Shown: piece after piece, positions 15,158-23,009 of the stretch
How positions within the stretch are numbered: the stretch's first letter is position 1
Layout: each line of letters begins with the position of its first letter
Assembly (NCBI RefSeq): GCF_018070075.1
Contig: NZ_JAGPXE010000002.1
Span: 248,001-312,000, forward strand
DNA length: 64,000 bases
Direction: 5' to 3'
Source: Saccharopolyspora endophytica
GTDB taxonomy: Bacteria > Actinomycetota > Actinomycetes > Mycobacteriales > Pseudonocardiaceae
The notes under the pieces: generated by a model
Databases searched by the model: none
Told to the model about the DNA's origin: nothing
The model's input: only the letters and a program-made list of their open reading frames with translations
Position numbers and translations under genes: made by a program

Positions 15158-16077
15158 GCCAAACGGTGGTCGAAGAAGTCCAGGCGCCCGTGGTGAACAA
15201 GAAGGAGACCACGGCGTCCAGCACCTGGCTGCGCCGCGCGCCGCTGCTGCCCGCGCTGCTGTTCACGGTGCTGGTGACCCAGATCCCGTTCCTGATGACG
15301 GTGTTCTACTCGTTCCAGTCCTGGAACCTGGTGCGGCCCGGTTCGCGGCACTTCGTGGGCCTGCGCAACTACGTCGACGTCTTCGCCGACAGCCAGTTCC
15401 GCGGCGCGCTGATCAACACCGTGGTGCTGACCGTGGTGTGCGTGTTCATCTCGATGCTGCTGGGCCTGGGCCTGGCGATCCTGCTGGACCGGAAGTTCCT
15501 GGGGCGCGGTGTGGTGCGCACCCTGCTGATCACGCCGTTCCTGATCCTGCCCGCGGCGGGCGCGCTGCTGTGGAAGACCACGATGTTCGACCCCACCTAC
15601 GGGTTGCTGAACTTCGTGTTCGGCGGCGACACCGACTGGCTGGCCGAGTTCCCGCTGGCCTCGGTGATGACCCAGGTCATCTGGCAGTGGACGCCGTTCA
15701 TGATGCTGCTGATCCTGGCGGGGCTGCAGGCTCAGTCCAAGGAGGTGCTGGAGGCCGCATCGGTCGACGGCGCCGGCCGGTGGCGGACGTTCGTGTCGAT
15801 CACGCTGCCGCAGCTGGCCCGGTACCTGCAGCTGGCGGGTCTGCTGGGGGCGATCTACATCGTCAACAGCTTCGACGCGATCTTCCTGATGACGCAGGGC
15901 GGTCCGGGCACCGCCAGCACCAACCTGCCGTACTACATCTACCAGCGAGCGTTCGAGGGCTTCGACATCGGCCAGTCCTCGGCGATGGGCGTCGTGGTGG
16001 TCATCCTGACGCTGATCGTGGCGAACTTCGCGCTGCGCTTGATGTTCCGGACCTTCGGCCTGAGCGAGGTGCGCTGA
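15154..16077 (+). CDS. ABC transporter permease (sugar/polyol, MalF-like)
   Basis: The 307-residue product has six membrane helices and the EAA loop ASVDGAGRWRTFVSITLPQL (about 204-223), where the cytoplasmic ATPase docks. Its start overlaps the stop of the binding-protein gene by 4 nt (ATGA). Together with the next gene it forms the heterodimeric membrane channel. No ATPase gene lies in the operon; in actinomycetes such importers commonly share one MsiK-type ATPase encoded elsewhere, which is the likely arrangement here. Confidence 0.93.
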   Translation: MSQTVVEEVQAPVVNKKETTASSTWLRRAPLLPALLFTVLVTQIPFLMTVFYSFQSWNLVRPGSRHFVGLRNYVDVFADSQFRGALINTVVLTVVCVFISMLLGLGLAILLDRKFLGRGVVRTLLITPFLILPAAGALLWKTTMFDPTYGLLNFVFGGDTDWLAEFPLASVMTQVIWQWTPFMMLLILAGLQAQSKEVLEAASVDGAGRWRTFVSITLPQLARYLQLAGLLGAIYIVNSFDAIFLMTQGGPGTASTNLPYYIYQRAFEGFDIGQSSAMGVVVVILTLIVANFALRLMFRTFGLSEVR

Positions 16078-16898
16078 TGCATACCGCGAACCCGATCGGC
16101 CGGTGGGCGCTGACCGCGTTCACCTGGGTCGTGGCGATCCTGTTCGTCTTCCCGCTGCTGTGGATGGTGGTGACCTCCTTCAAGGAGGAGGCCGACGCCT
16201 ACACCGACCCGCCGAAGTTGCTGTTCACCCCGACGCTGACCCAGTTCGCCGGCATCCTGGAACGCGGATTCCTGCCGTACCTGGGCAACTCGGCGTTCGT
16301 GACGGTGGTGTCGACGCTGCTGGTGCTGCTGCTGGCGGTCCCGGCGGCCTACTCGTTGTCCATCGCGGCGGTGCCCGGCACCCAGGGCGTGCTCGGATTC
16401 TTCTTGTCGACCAAGATGCTTCCGATCGTGGCGGCGATCATCCCGCTGTACGTCATCTCGCAGAACATCGGTCTGCTGGACAACGTCTGGGCGCTGGTCA
16501 TCCTCTACACCGCGATGAACCTGCCGCTGGCGGTGTGGATGATGCGCTCGTTCTTCCTCGAAGTCCCCAGGGAGATGGTCGAGGCCGCCCGGGTCGACGG
16601 AGCACCGCTGCCGGTGCTGCTGTTCCGGGTGATCCTCCCGGTCGTGGCACCGGGAATCGCCGCGACGGCGCTGATCTGCGTGATCTTCTCCTGGACGGAG
16701 TTCTTCTACGCGGTCAACCTCACCGCCGCGCAGGCGGGAACGGTGCCGGTGTTCCTGGTCGGCTTCATCACCAGTGAGGGCCTGTACTGGGCGCAGCTGT
16801 CGGCGGCGGCCCTGCTGGCCTCGCTGCCGGTGATGGTGATCGGCTGGGTCGCGCAGAACCACCTGGTGCGCGGTCTGTCGATGGGCGCGGTGAAGTAA
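16077..16898 (+). CDS. ABC transporter permease (sugar/polyol, MalG-like)
   Basis: The second permease is 273 residues, with six membrane helices and the EAA loop EAARVDGAPLPVLLFRVILPVVAPG (about 178-202). The ATG overlaps the previous stop by one base (TGATG). MalG-type features include MVVTSFKEEADAYTDPP near the first periplasmic loop. It is the last gene of the operon and is followed at once by a strong terminator. Confidence 0.93.
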   Translation: MHTANPIGRWALTAFTWVVAILFVFPLLWMVVTSFKEEADAYTDPPKLLFTPTLTQFAGILERGFLPYLGNSAFVTVVSTLLVLLLAVPAAYSLSIAAVPGTQGVLGFFLSTKMLPIVAAIIPLYVISQNIGLLDNVWALVILYTAMNLPLAVWMMRSFFLEVPREMVEAARVDGAPLPVLLFRVILPVVAPGIAATALICVIFSWTEFFYAVNLTAAQAGTVPVFLVGFITSEGLYWAQLSAAALLASLPVMVIGWVAQNHLVRGLSMGAVK

Positions 16899-16905
16899 TC
16901 ACCCA

Positions 16906-16940
16906 CCGCGGGGCCGTCATCGCGAATGACGGCCCCGCGG
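16906..16940 (+). terminator. Terminator of the sugar/polyol importer operon
   Basis: A perfect 15-bp stem (CCGCGGGGCCGTCAT / ATGACGGCCCCGCGG) with a 5-nt loop starts 8 nt after the operon stop codon. Confidence 0.85.
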
Positions 16941-16989
16941 ACTCGGATCGGAGACCTGGATCACAGGTGCGGACCCGGTTCGATGAATT

Positions 16990-17005
16990 TAGGACGTTGG
17001 TCCTA
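16990..17005. promoter_or_regulatory. DevR/DosR-box-like palindrome upstream of the FHA gene
   Basis: TAGGAC-GTTG-GTCCTA is a perfect 6-bp inverted repeat with a 4-nt spacer. It follows the GGGAC-N4-GTCCC layout of the mycobacterial DevR (DosR) box apart from A/T at the outer core pair. It lies about 100 bp before the FHA gene start. A universal stress protein gene, a classic member of that regulon, lies convergently next door, which makes the match more interesting but does not prove it. Confidence 0.35.
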
Positions 17006-17102
17006 GCGACGGCGGTTGAACCTTCGGCATGCTGTGTGTATCCGCCCGGTCACGGGCAGGTGCATTTCGGAGGTATCACGCTTGTTGGCTAGGGAGACGA
17101 CG

Positions 17103-17513
17103 ATGGAACAGACCAGGATCGGCGAGTCGGCATCGAACGCGGTCGAAAAGCAGGCCGATACCGCCCGAGCGTCTGCTCCTCATGAGGTTCCGGCACCTCG
17201 TTCCGCCGATGAGCTCAGCGGCCGCCCCCGCTTGATGATCAACCGCGGCAACGCCGCCGGGAGCGGTTTCGTGCTCCAGAACGAGCGCACCACCATAGGT
17301 CGCGACGCCATATGCGACATAGTCGTCGACGACATCACGGTGTCCAAGCAGCACGCCGAGATCCGGCGGCGGGGCGACGCCTACGTCCTCGTCGACGGCG
17401 GTTCGCTCAACGGCACCTACCTCAACCGGCTCCCGGTCGACACCGCCGAGCTGCGCGAGGGCGACGAGATCTGGATCGGCAAGGCGCGCTTCACGTACCG
17501 AACCGGTCTGTGA
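17103..17513 (+). CDS. FHA-domain protein
   Basis: From an ATG at 17103 preceded by AGGGAGA, the product is 136 residues. The first 45 residues are polar and disordered. A forkhead-associated domain fills about residues 45-136, with the phosphothreonine-binding signature TTIGRDAICDIVVDD, VSKQHAEIRRRGD and SLNGTYLN. FHA domains read phosphothreonine marks left by Ser/Thr kinases, and stand-alone small FHA proteins in actinobacteria (GarA-like) act as kinase-controlled switches. An ETT-type phosphorylation motif like that of GarA is not seen at its N-terminus. It stops one base from the convergent universal stress protein gene. Confidence 0.9.
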   Translation: MEQTRIGESASNAVEKQADTARASAPHEVPAPRSADELSGRPRLMINRGNAAGSGFVLQNERTTIGRDAICDIVVDDITVSKQHAEIRRRGDAYVLVDGGSLNGTYLNRLPVDTAELREGDEIWIGKARFTYRTGL

Positions 17514-17514
17514 G

Positions 17515-18387
17515 TCAGCGGACGACGGCCACGGCGCAATCGGCGTAGTGCACCAGGGCGTGGCTCGTGGAGCCCAGCGTCGTGGCGCGCACGATGTGCC
17601 GTCCGCGTGAACCGATCACCAGGAGGTCGGCCTTCTCCGCGGCCTGGAGCAGCGCTTCGGTCGGGGGTTCGAGGCTGACCTCCTGGTGCATCTCCACGTC
17701 CGGGTTGCTCTGCTCCACGCCCGCGACGCACTCGGCGAGCAGCCGCTGGTTGGCCTCGACGAAGTCGGACTCGTAGCGCCAGCCCCGGTTCGGAGGCAGC
17801 GCGTCGGGTGCGCGGGTGGCGTCGGCCATCAGCGCGGTGAGCGTCGCGGAGTGCCGGTAGGCGAGGTCGTGGGCGAAGGTGATCGCCTGGCCGCTGGTCG
17901 GCGAACCGTCCACACCGACCACCACTCGCCGGATCGGCCGGTCGGCCTCGGGGCCGCGCACGACCACCACCGGGACGTGCGCGTTGCGCACCAGCTCGCC
18001 CGCCGTGGACCCCAGCAGCACCCGCCGGGTGCGGCTCAGCGGCGGCGGGCCGAGCACCACCATCCCCATCTGGTCGGTCTCCTCGCGCAGCACCGACGCC
18101 GGGTGCCCCATCTGCACCCGGGTGCGCACCAGCAACTCCGGGAACATCCGCCGGCACTCGGTGGCCAGCGCGGCGAGCTCCTGCTGAGCGCTGCCGTGCC
18201 GCATCACCGGCTGCTCGCTGGGCAGGTGGACGCGGGTGAGCTCCTCCAGCGGCACCGGGACGGCGCGCACCAGCAGCAACGCCTCGGATCGGGACAGCGC
18301 CTCGCGGGCGGCCCAGCGCATGGCGAGCCGCCCGGCGTCGGAGTCGTCCACTCCGACGGCCACCGCGCGGTGCTCCTGCGTCCTCAT
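17515..18387 (-). CDS. Tandem universal stress protein
   Basis: The 290-residue product carries two UspA domains (about 5-140 and 150-290). Each ends with the ATP-binding pattern of the family: VVLGPPPLSRTRRVLLGSTAG in the first half and LVIGSRGRHIVRATTLGSTSH in the second. Each begins with the VGVDxS strand (AVGVDDSDAG, VVGVDGSPTSG). Such double Usp proteins in actinobacteria are ATP-binding and typically induced by hypoxia or stationary phase. The ATG at 18387 gives the usual short lead-in MRTQEHRAVAVGVD; a GTG six codons earlier is an alternative. It lies 39 nt after the MHS transporter gene on the same strand and may be co-transcribed. Confidence 0.9.
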   Translation of the reverse strand: MRTQEHRAVAVGVDDSDAGRLAMRWAAREALSRSEALLLVRAVPVPLEELTRVHLPSEQPVMRHGSAQQELAALATECRRMFPELLVRTRVQMGHPASVLREETDQMGMVVLGPPPLSRTRRVLLGSTAGELVRNAHVPVVVVRGPEADRPIRRVVVGVDGSPTSGQAITFAHDLAYRHSATLTALMADATRAPDALPPNRGWRYESDFVEANQRLLAECVAGVEQSNPDVEMHQEVSLEPPTEALLQAAEKADLLVIGSRGRHIVRATTLGSTSHALVHYADCAVAVVR

Positions 18388-18426
18388 CGCCGTCCAGCTC
18401 ACCACGAGAAGCGCCGGGAGGCAGGG

Positions 18427-19755
18427 TCAGTCCGAGGTGGCCGACCCCAGGTCGGCGGGACGCAGCGCGATGGTGGCGGTGAGGCCGATGAGACCGGTGA
18501 GCACCAGGTAGCCGCAGGCCAGCCAGGGGGAACCGCCGCCCGCGGCGATGAGCGCGGTGATGATCAGCGGCGTCAGGCCCGAGGCGTAGATGCCGGAGAA
18601 CTGGTAGACGAACGACATCCCCGTGTAGCGGGAGCGCACAGGTGCCAGCTGGGCGTAGAGCGTGCCCTGGGGCGCGTAGAGCAGCGCGTGCACCACGCCG
18701 AGCACCCCGACGATGATCAGCGCGGACAGCAGCACGTCCCGGGTCTGGAAGGCCAGGAACGCGGGGTAGACCGACGCGGCGAACAGACCGGCGCCGAGCG
18801 CGTAGGCGCGGCGCGGCGTGATGCGGTCGCTCAGGCGTCCGAACACCGGCAGCAGCACGGCCAGCACGCCCGCGGCCAGCATCACCGACACCAGCACGCT
18901 GTTGCGCGGCAGGTGCAGGGTGGAGGTCGCGTAGGACAGGAAGAACACCGCCCAGGTGTTGAACGCGGCGCCCTCCGCCCAGCGGGAGAGCAGGCCCAGC
19001 AGCGTGTTGCGGCGGGTGACGGGGTCGCGGAACAGCTCCACCAGTGGGGCCTTCGCGGTGCCCTGGGTCTGCCGCATCCGCTCGAACGCCGGGGTTTCGG
19101 CCACCCGCAGCCGGATCACCAGACCGATGACCACCAGCAGGATGCTCACGCCGAACGCGATCCGCCAGCCGTAACCGAGGAACTGCTCGTCGTCGAGGAC
19201 GTTGCCGAGCAGGGCGAACAGCCCGGTGCCCAGGCCGAGCCCGAGCGCGAGACCGACCTGGGGCCACGCGCCGTACCAGGCGCGCTTGCCGGGCGGCGCG
19301 TACTCGACGGCCATGAGCACCGCGCCCGCCCACTCGCCACCGATCGCCAGGCCCTGGACCACGCGCAGCAGCACCAGCAGCAGCGGGGCGAGCAGGCCCA
19401 CCTGCTCGTAGGTCGGCAGAGCGCCCATCGCCGCCGTGGACAGGCCCATCAGCAGCATCGTGCTGACGAGCGTGCGCTTGCGGCCGATCCGGTCGCCGAT
19501 GTGTCCGAAGAGGACACCGCCGAGGGGGCGGGCGACGAACCCGACGAAGAACGTCACGAACGCCAGCATCGTCGAGACCGTCGGGTCGTCGGTGGGGAAG
19601 AACAGCTTGTCGAACACCAGGCTGGCGGCGGTGCTGTACAGGAAGAAGTCGTACCACTCGACGGTCGTGCCCATCAGGCTCGACACGATCACGGTGCGAA
19701 CGTCCTTGCGCGGCACGGCGCGCACGTCGGGAGCAGGCTGCAGGCCCGCGGTCAT
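18427..19755 (-). CDS. MHS-type major facilitator (metabolite:H+ symporter)
   Basis: The 442-residue protein has 12 membrane segments and hallmarks of the metabolite:H+ symporter (ShiA/ProP-like) branch of the MFS: SSLMGTTVEWYDFFLY in helix 1, GHIGDRIGRKRTL between helices 2 and 3, and LRVVQGLAIGGEWAGAVLMAVEYAP in helices 4-5. Members import carboxylates, shikimate, osmolytes or aromatic acids. The ATG at 19755 has GGAGG five bases upstream. The substrate cannot be assigned; the universal stress protein gene directly downstream hints at a stress-related role, but only by position. Confidence 0.88.
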   Translation of the reverse strand: MTAGLQPAPDVRAVPRKDVRTVIVSSLMGTTVEWYDFFLYSTAASLVFDKLFFPTDDPTVSTMLAFVTFFVGFVARPLGGVLFGHIGDRIGRKRTLVSTMLLMGLSTAAMGALPTYEQVGLLAPLLLVLLRVVQGLAIGGEWAGAVLMAVEYAPPGKRAWYGAWPQVGLALGLGLGTGLFALLGNVLDDEQFLGYGWRIAFGVSILLVVIGLVIRLRVAETPAFERMRQTQGTAKAPLVELFRDPVTRRNTLLGLLSRWAEGAAFNTWAVFFLSYATSTLHLPRNSVLVSVMLAAGVLAVLLPVFGRLSDRITPRRAYALGAGLFAASVYPAFLAFQTRDVLLSALIIVGVLGVVHALLYAPQGTLYAQLAPVRSRYTGMSFVYQFSGIYASGLTPLIITALIAAGGGSPWLACGYLVLTGLIGLTATIALRPADLGSATSD

Positions 19756-19811
19756 CACTGCCTCCAGGCGAGGTGCAGGGGAGGGGAGCACGCCTGTTCA
19801 GGCAGGTCGTG

Positions 19812-19884
19812 ACCCGATTTCAGTGGAATTCGGATCCCCGATTCCCACTGAGATCCGGGTCCTGATTTCCACTGAAATCGGGGA
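19812..19884. repeat. Cluster of three inverted/direct copies of a palindromic repeat
   Basis: Three copies of an about 16-bp element, GATTTCAGTGGAATTC, GATTCCCACTGAGATC and GATTTCCACTGAAATC, lie within 65 bp. The outer two form perfect 14-bp inverted arms (CCCGATTTCAGTGG at 19813-19826, CCACTGAAATCGGG at 19869-19882). A further copy, GATTTCAGTGGAAATC, exactly the reverse complement of the third, sits at 62036-62051. The cluster lies upstream of the MHS transporter gene in a non-coding stretch. Confidence 0.8.
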
Positions 19885-20171
19885 CCTGCGGGACCGGGGG
19901 CGCGCGGGGGGAGTCCGGGGACCGGCCCAGGGGTTGGGTGGCCGGTGCGGAGGGGTTGTGGGCGGCTCGTCTGCGCGGGCGTTAACGGCTCGGACACGCC
20001 GCGGACGCCACCCGGAGCAGGTCGACGTGGTGGCGCGTGGTCAGCGGCGCGGCAGGCAGCACGGGGCAGAGCCTCGCCGCTGCGCGCCCGCGCGGTCAAG
20101 TGAAATCGAGGCCGTCCACTTGCTGGGAAGCGCGGTCCGCCCGTTGACATCGTCGTGTCGGCTGCCGAACG
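19885..20171. other. Non-coding region between the repeat cluster and the sulfonate leader peptide
   Basis: No convincing gene is visible. A TTGACA hexamer at about 20144-20149 followed some 17 nt later by GAACGAT could be the promoter of the leader peptide and ssuD. The palindrome CGAACG-ATGA-CGTTCG (20166-20181) overlaps the start of the leader peptide. Confidence 0.4.
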
Positions 20172-20249
20172 ATGACGTTCGTGGAACCACTGACCCGACG
20201 CCGCCACGTGGACTTCCAGCGCGTGGTGACGCAGGCGTGTCGCAGCTGA
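20172..20249 (+). CDS. Cysteine-containing leader peptide upstream of ssuD
   Basis: A 25-codon ORF encodes a peptide ending in LTRRRHVDFQRVVTQACRS. The RRRHVDxQRV...CR pattern is the hallmark of the short leader peptides found before sulfur-assimilation genes in many actinobacteria. They are thought to sense cysteine supply through ribosome stalling or attenuation at the Cys codon near the end. The peptide ends 55 nt before the ssuD ATG, a fitting place for a cis-acting control element. The ATG lies inside the CGAACG palindrome. The match to the known pattern is clear; the mechanism in this organism is inferred. Confidence 0.8.
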   Translation: MTFVEPLTRRRHVDFQRVVTQACRS

Positions 20250-20304
20250 CTCCTCCACCCGCACAACCGGTTCACGAGTCCACATCGGACTGATGGAGAA
20301 GCAG

Positions 20305-21468
20305 ATGTCCTTGACGTTCCACTGGTTCCTGCCCACTTACGGCGACAGCCGCTACCTCGTCGGCGGCGGTCACGGCACGCCCACGCACACCGCGGGCGGC
20401 GCCCGCCCGGCGACGCTGGCCTACCTGGGGCAGATCGCGCGCAGCGCCGAGCAGCTCGGTTTCGAAGGCGCGCTGACGCCGACCGGTGCGTGGTGCGAGG
20501 ACGCGTGGTTGTCGACCGCGATGCTCGCCGAGGTAACCGAGCGGCTGAAGTTCCTGGTCGCCTTCCGGCCCGGACTGCTCTCACCGACCCTCGGCGCGCA
20601 GATGGCCGCCACGTTCCAGCGCCACTCCGGTCAGCGGCTGCTGCTCAACGTCGTCACCGGCGGGGAGAGCCACGAGCAGCGCGCCTACGGCGACTTCCTG
20701 GACAAGGACGCCCGCTACGCGCGCTGCGACGAGTTCCTGGAGGTCGTGCGCGGGCTGTGGCGAGGGGAGCGGGTCGACTTCGCCGGCGAGCACGTCCGCG
20801 TCGAAGGCGCCGAGCTCACGCGCGTGCCCGACCCGGTGCCGCAGGTGTACTTCGGTGGTTCGTCCCCGGCGGCGGGCGATGTCGCCGCCAAGCACGCCGA
20901 CGTGTACCTGACCTGGGGCGAACCGCCTGCCAAGGTCGCCGAGAAGATCCAGTGGATCCGCGAGCTGGCCGCCGCGCAGGGCCGCACGCCGCGCTTCGGC
21001 ATCCGGCTGCACGTGATCAGCCGCGACACCAGCGAGCAGGCGTGGGCCGAGGCGCAGCGGCTGCTCGACGCCCTGGACCCGTCGGTCATCGAGCAGGTGC
21101 AGGCCGGGTTGGGCCGCAGCGAGTCCGAGGGCCAGAAGCGGATGCTGGAGCTGCACGAGGGCTCGACCTCGCAGCTGGAGATCTACCCGAACCTGTGGGC
21201 CGGGGTCGGCCTGGTGCGCGGGGGAGCGGGAACCGCCCTGGTGGGCAGTCACGCCGAGGTCGCCGAGCGCATCGAGGAGTACCACGCGCTGGGCATCGAC
21301 GAGTTCGTGCTCTCCGGGCACCCGCACCTGGAGGAGGCGTACTGGTTCGGCGAGGGCGTGCTGCCGATCCTCGAGCGCAAGGGCCTCTGGCGGCACCCGG
21401 ACCGGGCGCAGGCCGAACCGGCGCCGGCCGGCATCCCCTTCGCGGGAGCTCCGAGCCCGACGTCCTGA
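20305..21468 (+). CDS. ssuD: FMNH2-dependent alkanesulfonate monooxygenase
   Basis: The 387-residue product starts MSLTFHWFLPTYGDSR, almost the textbook N-terminus of SsuD, and matches its length (about 380). It is a TIM-barrel flavoenzyme that cleaves the C-S bond of alkanesulfonates to aldehyde and sulfite during sulfur starvation. Family blocks include FLVAFRPGLLSPTLGAQMAAT, RLLLNVVTGGE and QVYFGGSSPAAGDVAAKHADVYLTWGE. The ATG at 20305 is preferred over an in-frame ATG at 20293, because the family starts there and GGAG precedes it. No SsuE reductase or sulfonate ABC importer is beside it. A cysteine leader peptide precedes it, consistent with sulfur-dependent control. Confidence 0.92.
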   Translation: MSLTFHWFLPTYGDSRYLVGGGHGTPTHTAGGARPATLAYLGQIARSAEQLGFEGALTPTGAWCEDAWLSTAMLAEVTERLKFLVAFRPGLLSPTLGAQMAATFQRHSGQRLLLNVVTGGESHEQRAYGDFLDKDARYARCDEFLEVVRGLWRGERVDFAGEHVRVEGAELTRVPDPVPQVYFGGSSPAAGDVAAKHADVYLTWGEPPAKVAEKIQWIRELAAAQGRTPRFGIRLHVISRDTSEQAWAEAQRLLDALDPSVIEQVQAGLGRSESEGQKRMLELHEGSTSQLEIYPNLWAGVGLVRGGAGTALVGSHAEVAERIEEYHALGIDEFVLSGHPHLEEAYWFGEGVLPILERKGLWRHPDRAQAEPAPAGIPFAGAPSPTS

Positions 21469-21501
21469 GCCGCGCGCCGGCGGCCGTGTTAGAACCTGGT
21501 C

Positions 21502-22128
21502 GTGGGCAAGGGCGAGCAGGTGCGGGCGCGGTTGATCGAGGCGGCGGTGCGCCTGCTCGCCGACGAGGGTCCGCAGTCGTTGCAGGCCAGGCGGCTGGCT
21601 CGCGAGATCGGCACGTCGACGATGGCGGTGTACCACTACTTCGGCGGCGTGCCGCAGCTGCTGCGCGGCGTTGCCGATGACGGTTTCCGCCGCCTGACCG
21701 GGCGTCTCGACACCGTGGTGACCACGGAGGACCCGGTGGCCGACCTGCTGCGCCAGGCGCTGGTCTACCGGGGCTTCGCCCGCGAGAACCCGCACCTCCA
21801 CGACCTGATGTTCGGCCTGTCCGCTCCGGCCGGTCAGCCCGAGCCCGCAGAAGGGGAGGCGGGCCGGCCCGCGGTGGCCTTCGGCCGGTTGGTCGCCGCC
21901 ACCGAACGCGCCATCACCGCCGGACGGCTCGACCGCGCCGAGGCGGGCGACGTCGCGGCCCAGCTGTGGAGCGCGCTGCACGGCTTCGTCACGCTCGAAC
22001 TCGCGGGCCGCTTCGCCCACGCCGATCCGCTGGCGGAGGTCCTGGTGCCGCTGACCGCCAACCTGCTGCGCGGACTCGGCGACGACCCGGACGAGATCCG
22101 CGCGTCGATCGCGTCCGCGTTGCGCTGA
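21502..22128 (+). CDS. TetR-family transcriptional regulator
   Basis: The 208-residue product has a TetR helix-turn-helix (about 8-55: RARLIEAAVRLLADEGPQSLQARRLAREIGTSTMAVYHYFGG). Its C-terminal ligand domain resembles the WHG-type (VAAQLWSALHGFVTLELAGRFAHADP, about 150-175). It starts with GTG, 33 nt after ssuD on the same strand, and may be co-transcribed. A link with sulfur metabolism is possible only by position; the ligand is unknown. Confidence 0.88.
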   Translation: MGKGEQVRARLIEAAVRLLADEGPQSLQARRLAREIGTSTMAVYHYFGGVPQLLRGVADDGFRRLTGRLDTVVTTEDPVADLLRQALVYRGFARENPHLHDLMFGLSAPAGQPEPAEGEAGRPAVAFGRLVAATERAITAGRLDRAEAGDVAAQLWSALHGFVTLELAGRFAHADPLAEVLVPLTANLLRGLGDDPDEIRASIASALR

Positions 22129-22240
22129 CCCCGTCGTCGCCGACAGCGCGAAACCGCCTCCAGCGCGGGGGAGAGCTCGGCGTCGACGGCGCGGGCGATC
22201 GCGAGGCCCTCGCCGTCGACGAACTCGCAGGCGCGAGGGC

Positions 22241-22678
22241 TCAGCGGCGCAGCGACTTGACGATGAGCTGGCCGATGACGACGTAGACGAGCGCTGCCAG
22301 GCCGTAGTTCAGGACGACTCCGAGCACAGCGTCGTCCGGCGTGAACACGTCACCGAGGCCCAGGACCAGCGTCTTGGCCAGGATGTAGACCACGGAGACG
22401 AACTCGTTGCCCTGGTTGGCGTCGAAGACCACGAACAGCACGTGGAGGAGGAAGATCGTGAGGACCACGCTGACCACGACGCGGACGACGTTCGCGATCC
22501 GGTCGGAGTTCTCCTCCCGGCGCCGGCGCTCCTCGTAGCGGTCGTCGTGCGGGGGCTGGCCGTGCGGCGGGTACGGACCGTGGCCTTGCGGCGGGTACGG
22601 GCCGTTCCCCTGAGGCGGGTAGGGACCGTTCCCCTGGGGCGGGTACGGGCCGTGTCCGTGGGGCGACGGGTAATTCAT
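22241..22678 (-). CDS. Membrane protein with Pro/Gly/Tyr repeat N-terminus
   Basis: The 145-residue product opens with about 45 residues of imperfect 8-residue repeats based on GPYPPQGN, then a charged segment YEERRRREENSDRIANVV. Two membrane helices follow (VVVSVVLTIFLLHVLFVVFDA and VLGVVLNYGLAALVYVVIGQLIV), and it ends in a basic KSLRR. Low-complexity Pro/Gly/Tyr tails before two helices are common in actinobacterial envelope proteins of unknown function. It is divergent from the LCP-family gene with a 331-bp gap. Confidence 0.75.
   Translation of the reverse strand: MNYPSPHGHGPYPPQGNGPYPPQGNGPYPPQGHGPYPPHGQPPHDDRYEERRRREENSDRIANVVRVVVSVVLTIFLLHVLFVVFDANQGNEFVSVVYILAKTLVLGLGDVFTPDDAVLGVVLNYGLAALVYVVIGQLIVKSLRR
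22562..22660. repeat. In-gene 24-bp tandem repeat
   Basis: About four imperfect copies of a 24-bp unit (consensus CGGGCCGTTCCCCTGNGGCG plus GGTA on the plus strand) encode the GPYPPQGN repeats of the overlapping membrane protein. Copy number may vary between strains. Confidence 0.7.
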
Positions 22679-23009
22679 GGGGCCGGATTGTGGTCGTGCG
22701 AGAGCGGTGGAAACAACCCCGCGCCGATAGCGGGGAGTGGAGACGATCGCCACGAAATCCGGCCCGCAACGTGAAGAACCGTCAACAACCTGCGCGGGCC
22801 TGGAATTTCGCGAAGTGGCTCCGGGTAAACAATCACGCGCGGGCAAGAGAAAGTTGTCCGCACGTGATTCCGCAGTTCCCGCATCGTTGCCAGAAGTTGT
22901 GGGATTGCTCCTATTCGGACGGCATGATCACCTGCCATGCTCGCTCGCCGCAGCAGGTCGGGGAGTGCGCGAAATCCGTGCAGGACAACCAACTTCTTCG
23001 GATTGGCAG
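22679..23009. other. Intergenic region between the repeat membrane protein and the LCP gene
   Basis: This 331-bp divergent spacer is less GC-rich than its surroundings and has no convincing ORF. It must hold the promoters of both neighbours. I see no strong palindrome or recognised riboswitch in it. Confidence 0.4.

Noticed and set aside
20093..20122. Inverted CAAGTG / CCACTTG arms near the palindromic repeats, as a further copy of the repeat family
   Set aside because: The core differs from GATTTCAGTGGAAATC in most positions, so it is not a member.
22562..22660. Regular repeat spacing suggesting a CRISPR-like array
   Set aside because: The 24-bp units are contiguous, without spacers, and encode the GPYPPQGN repeats of a membrane protein.
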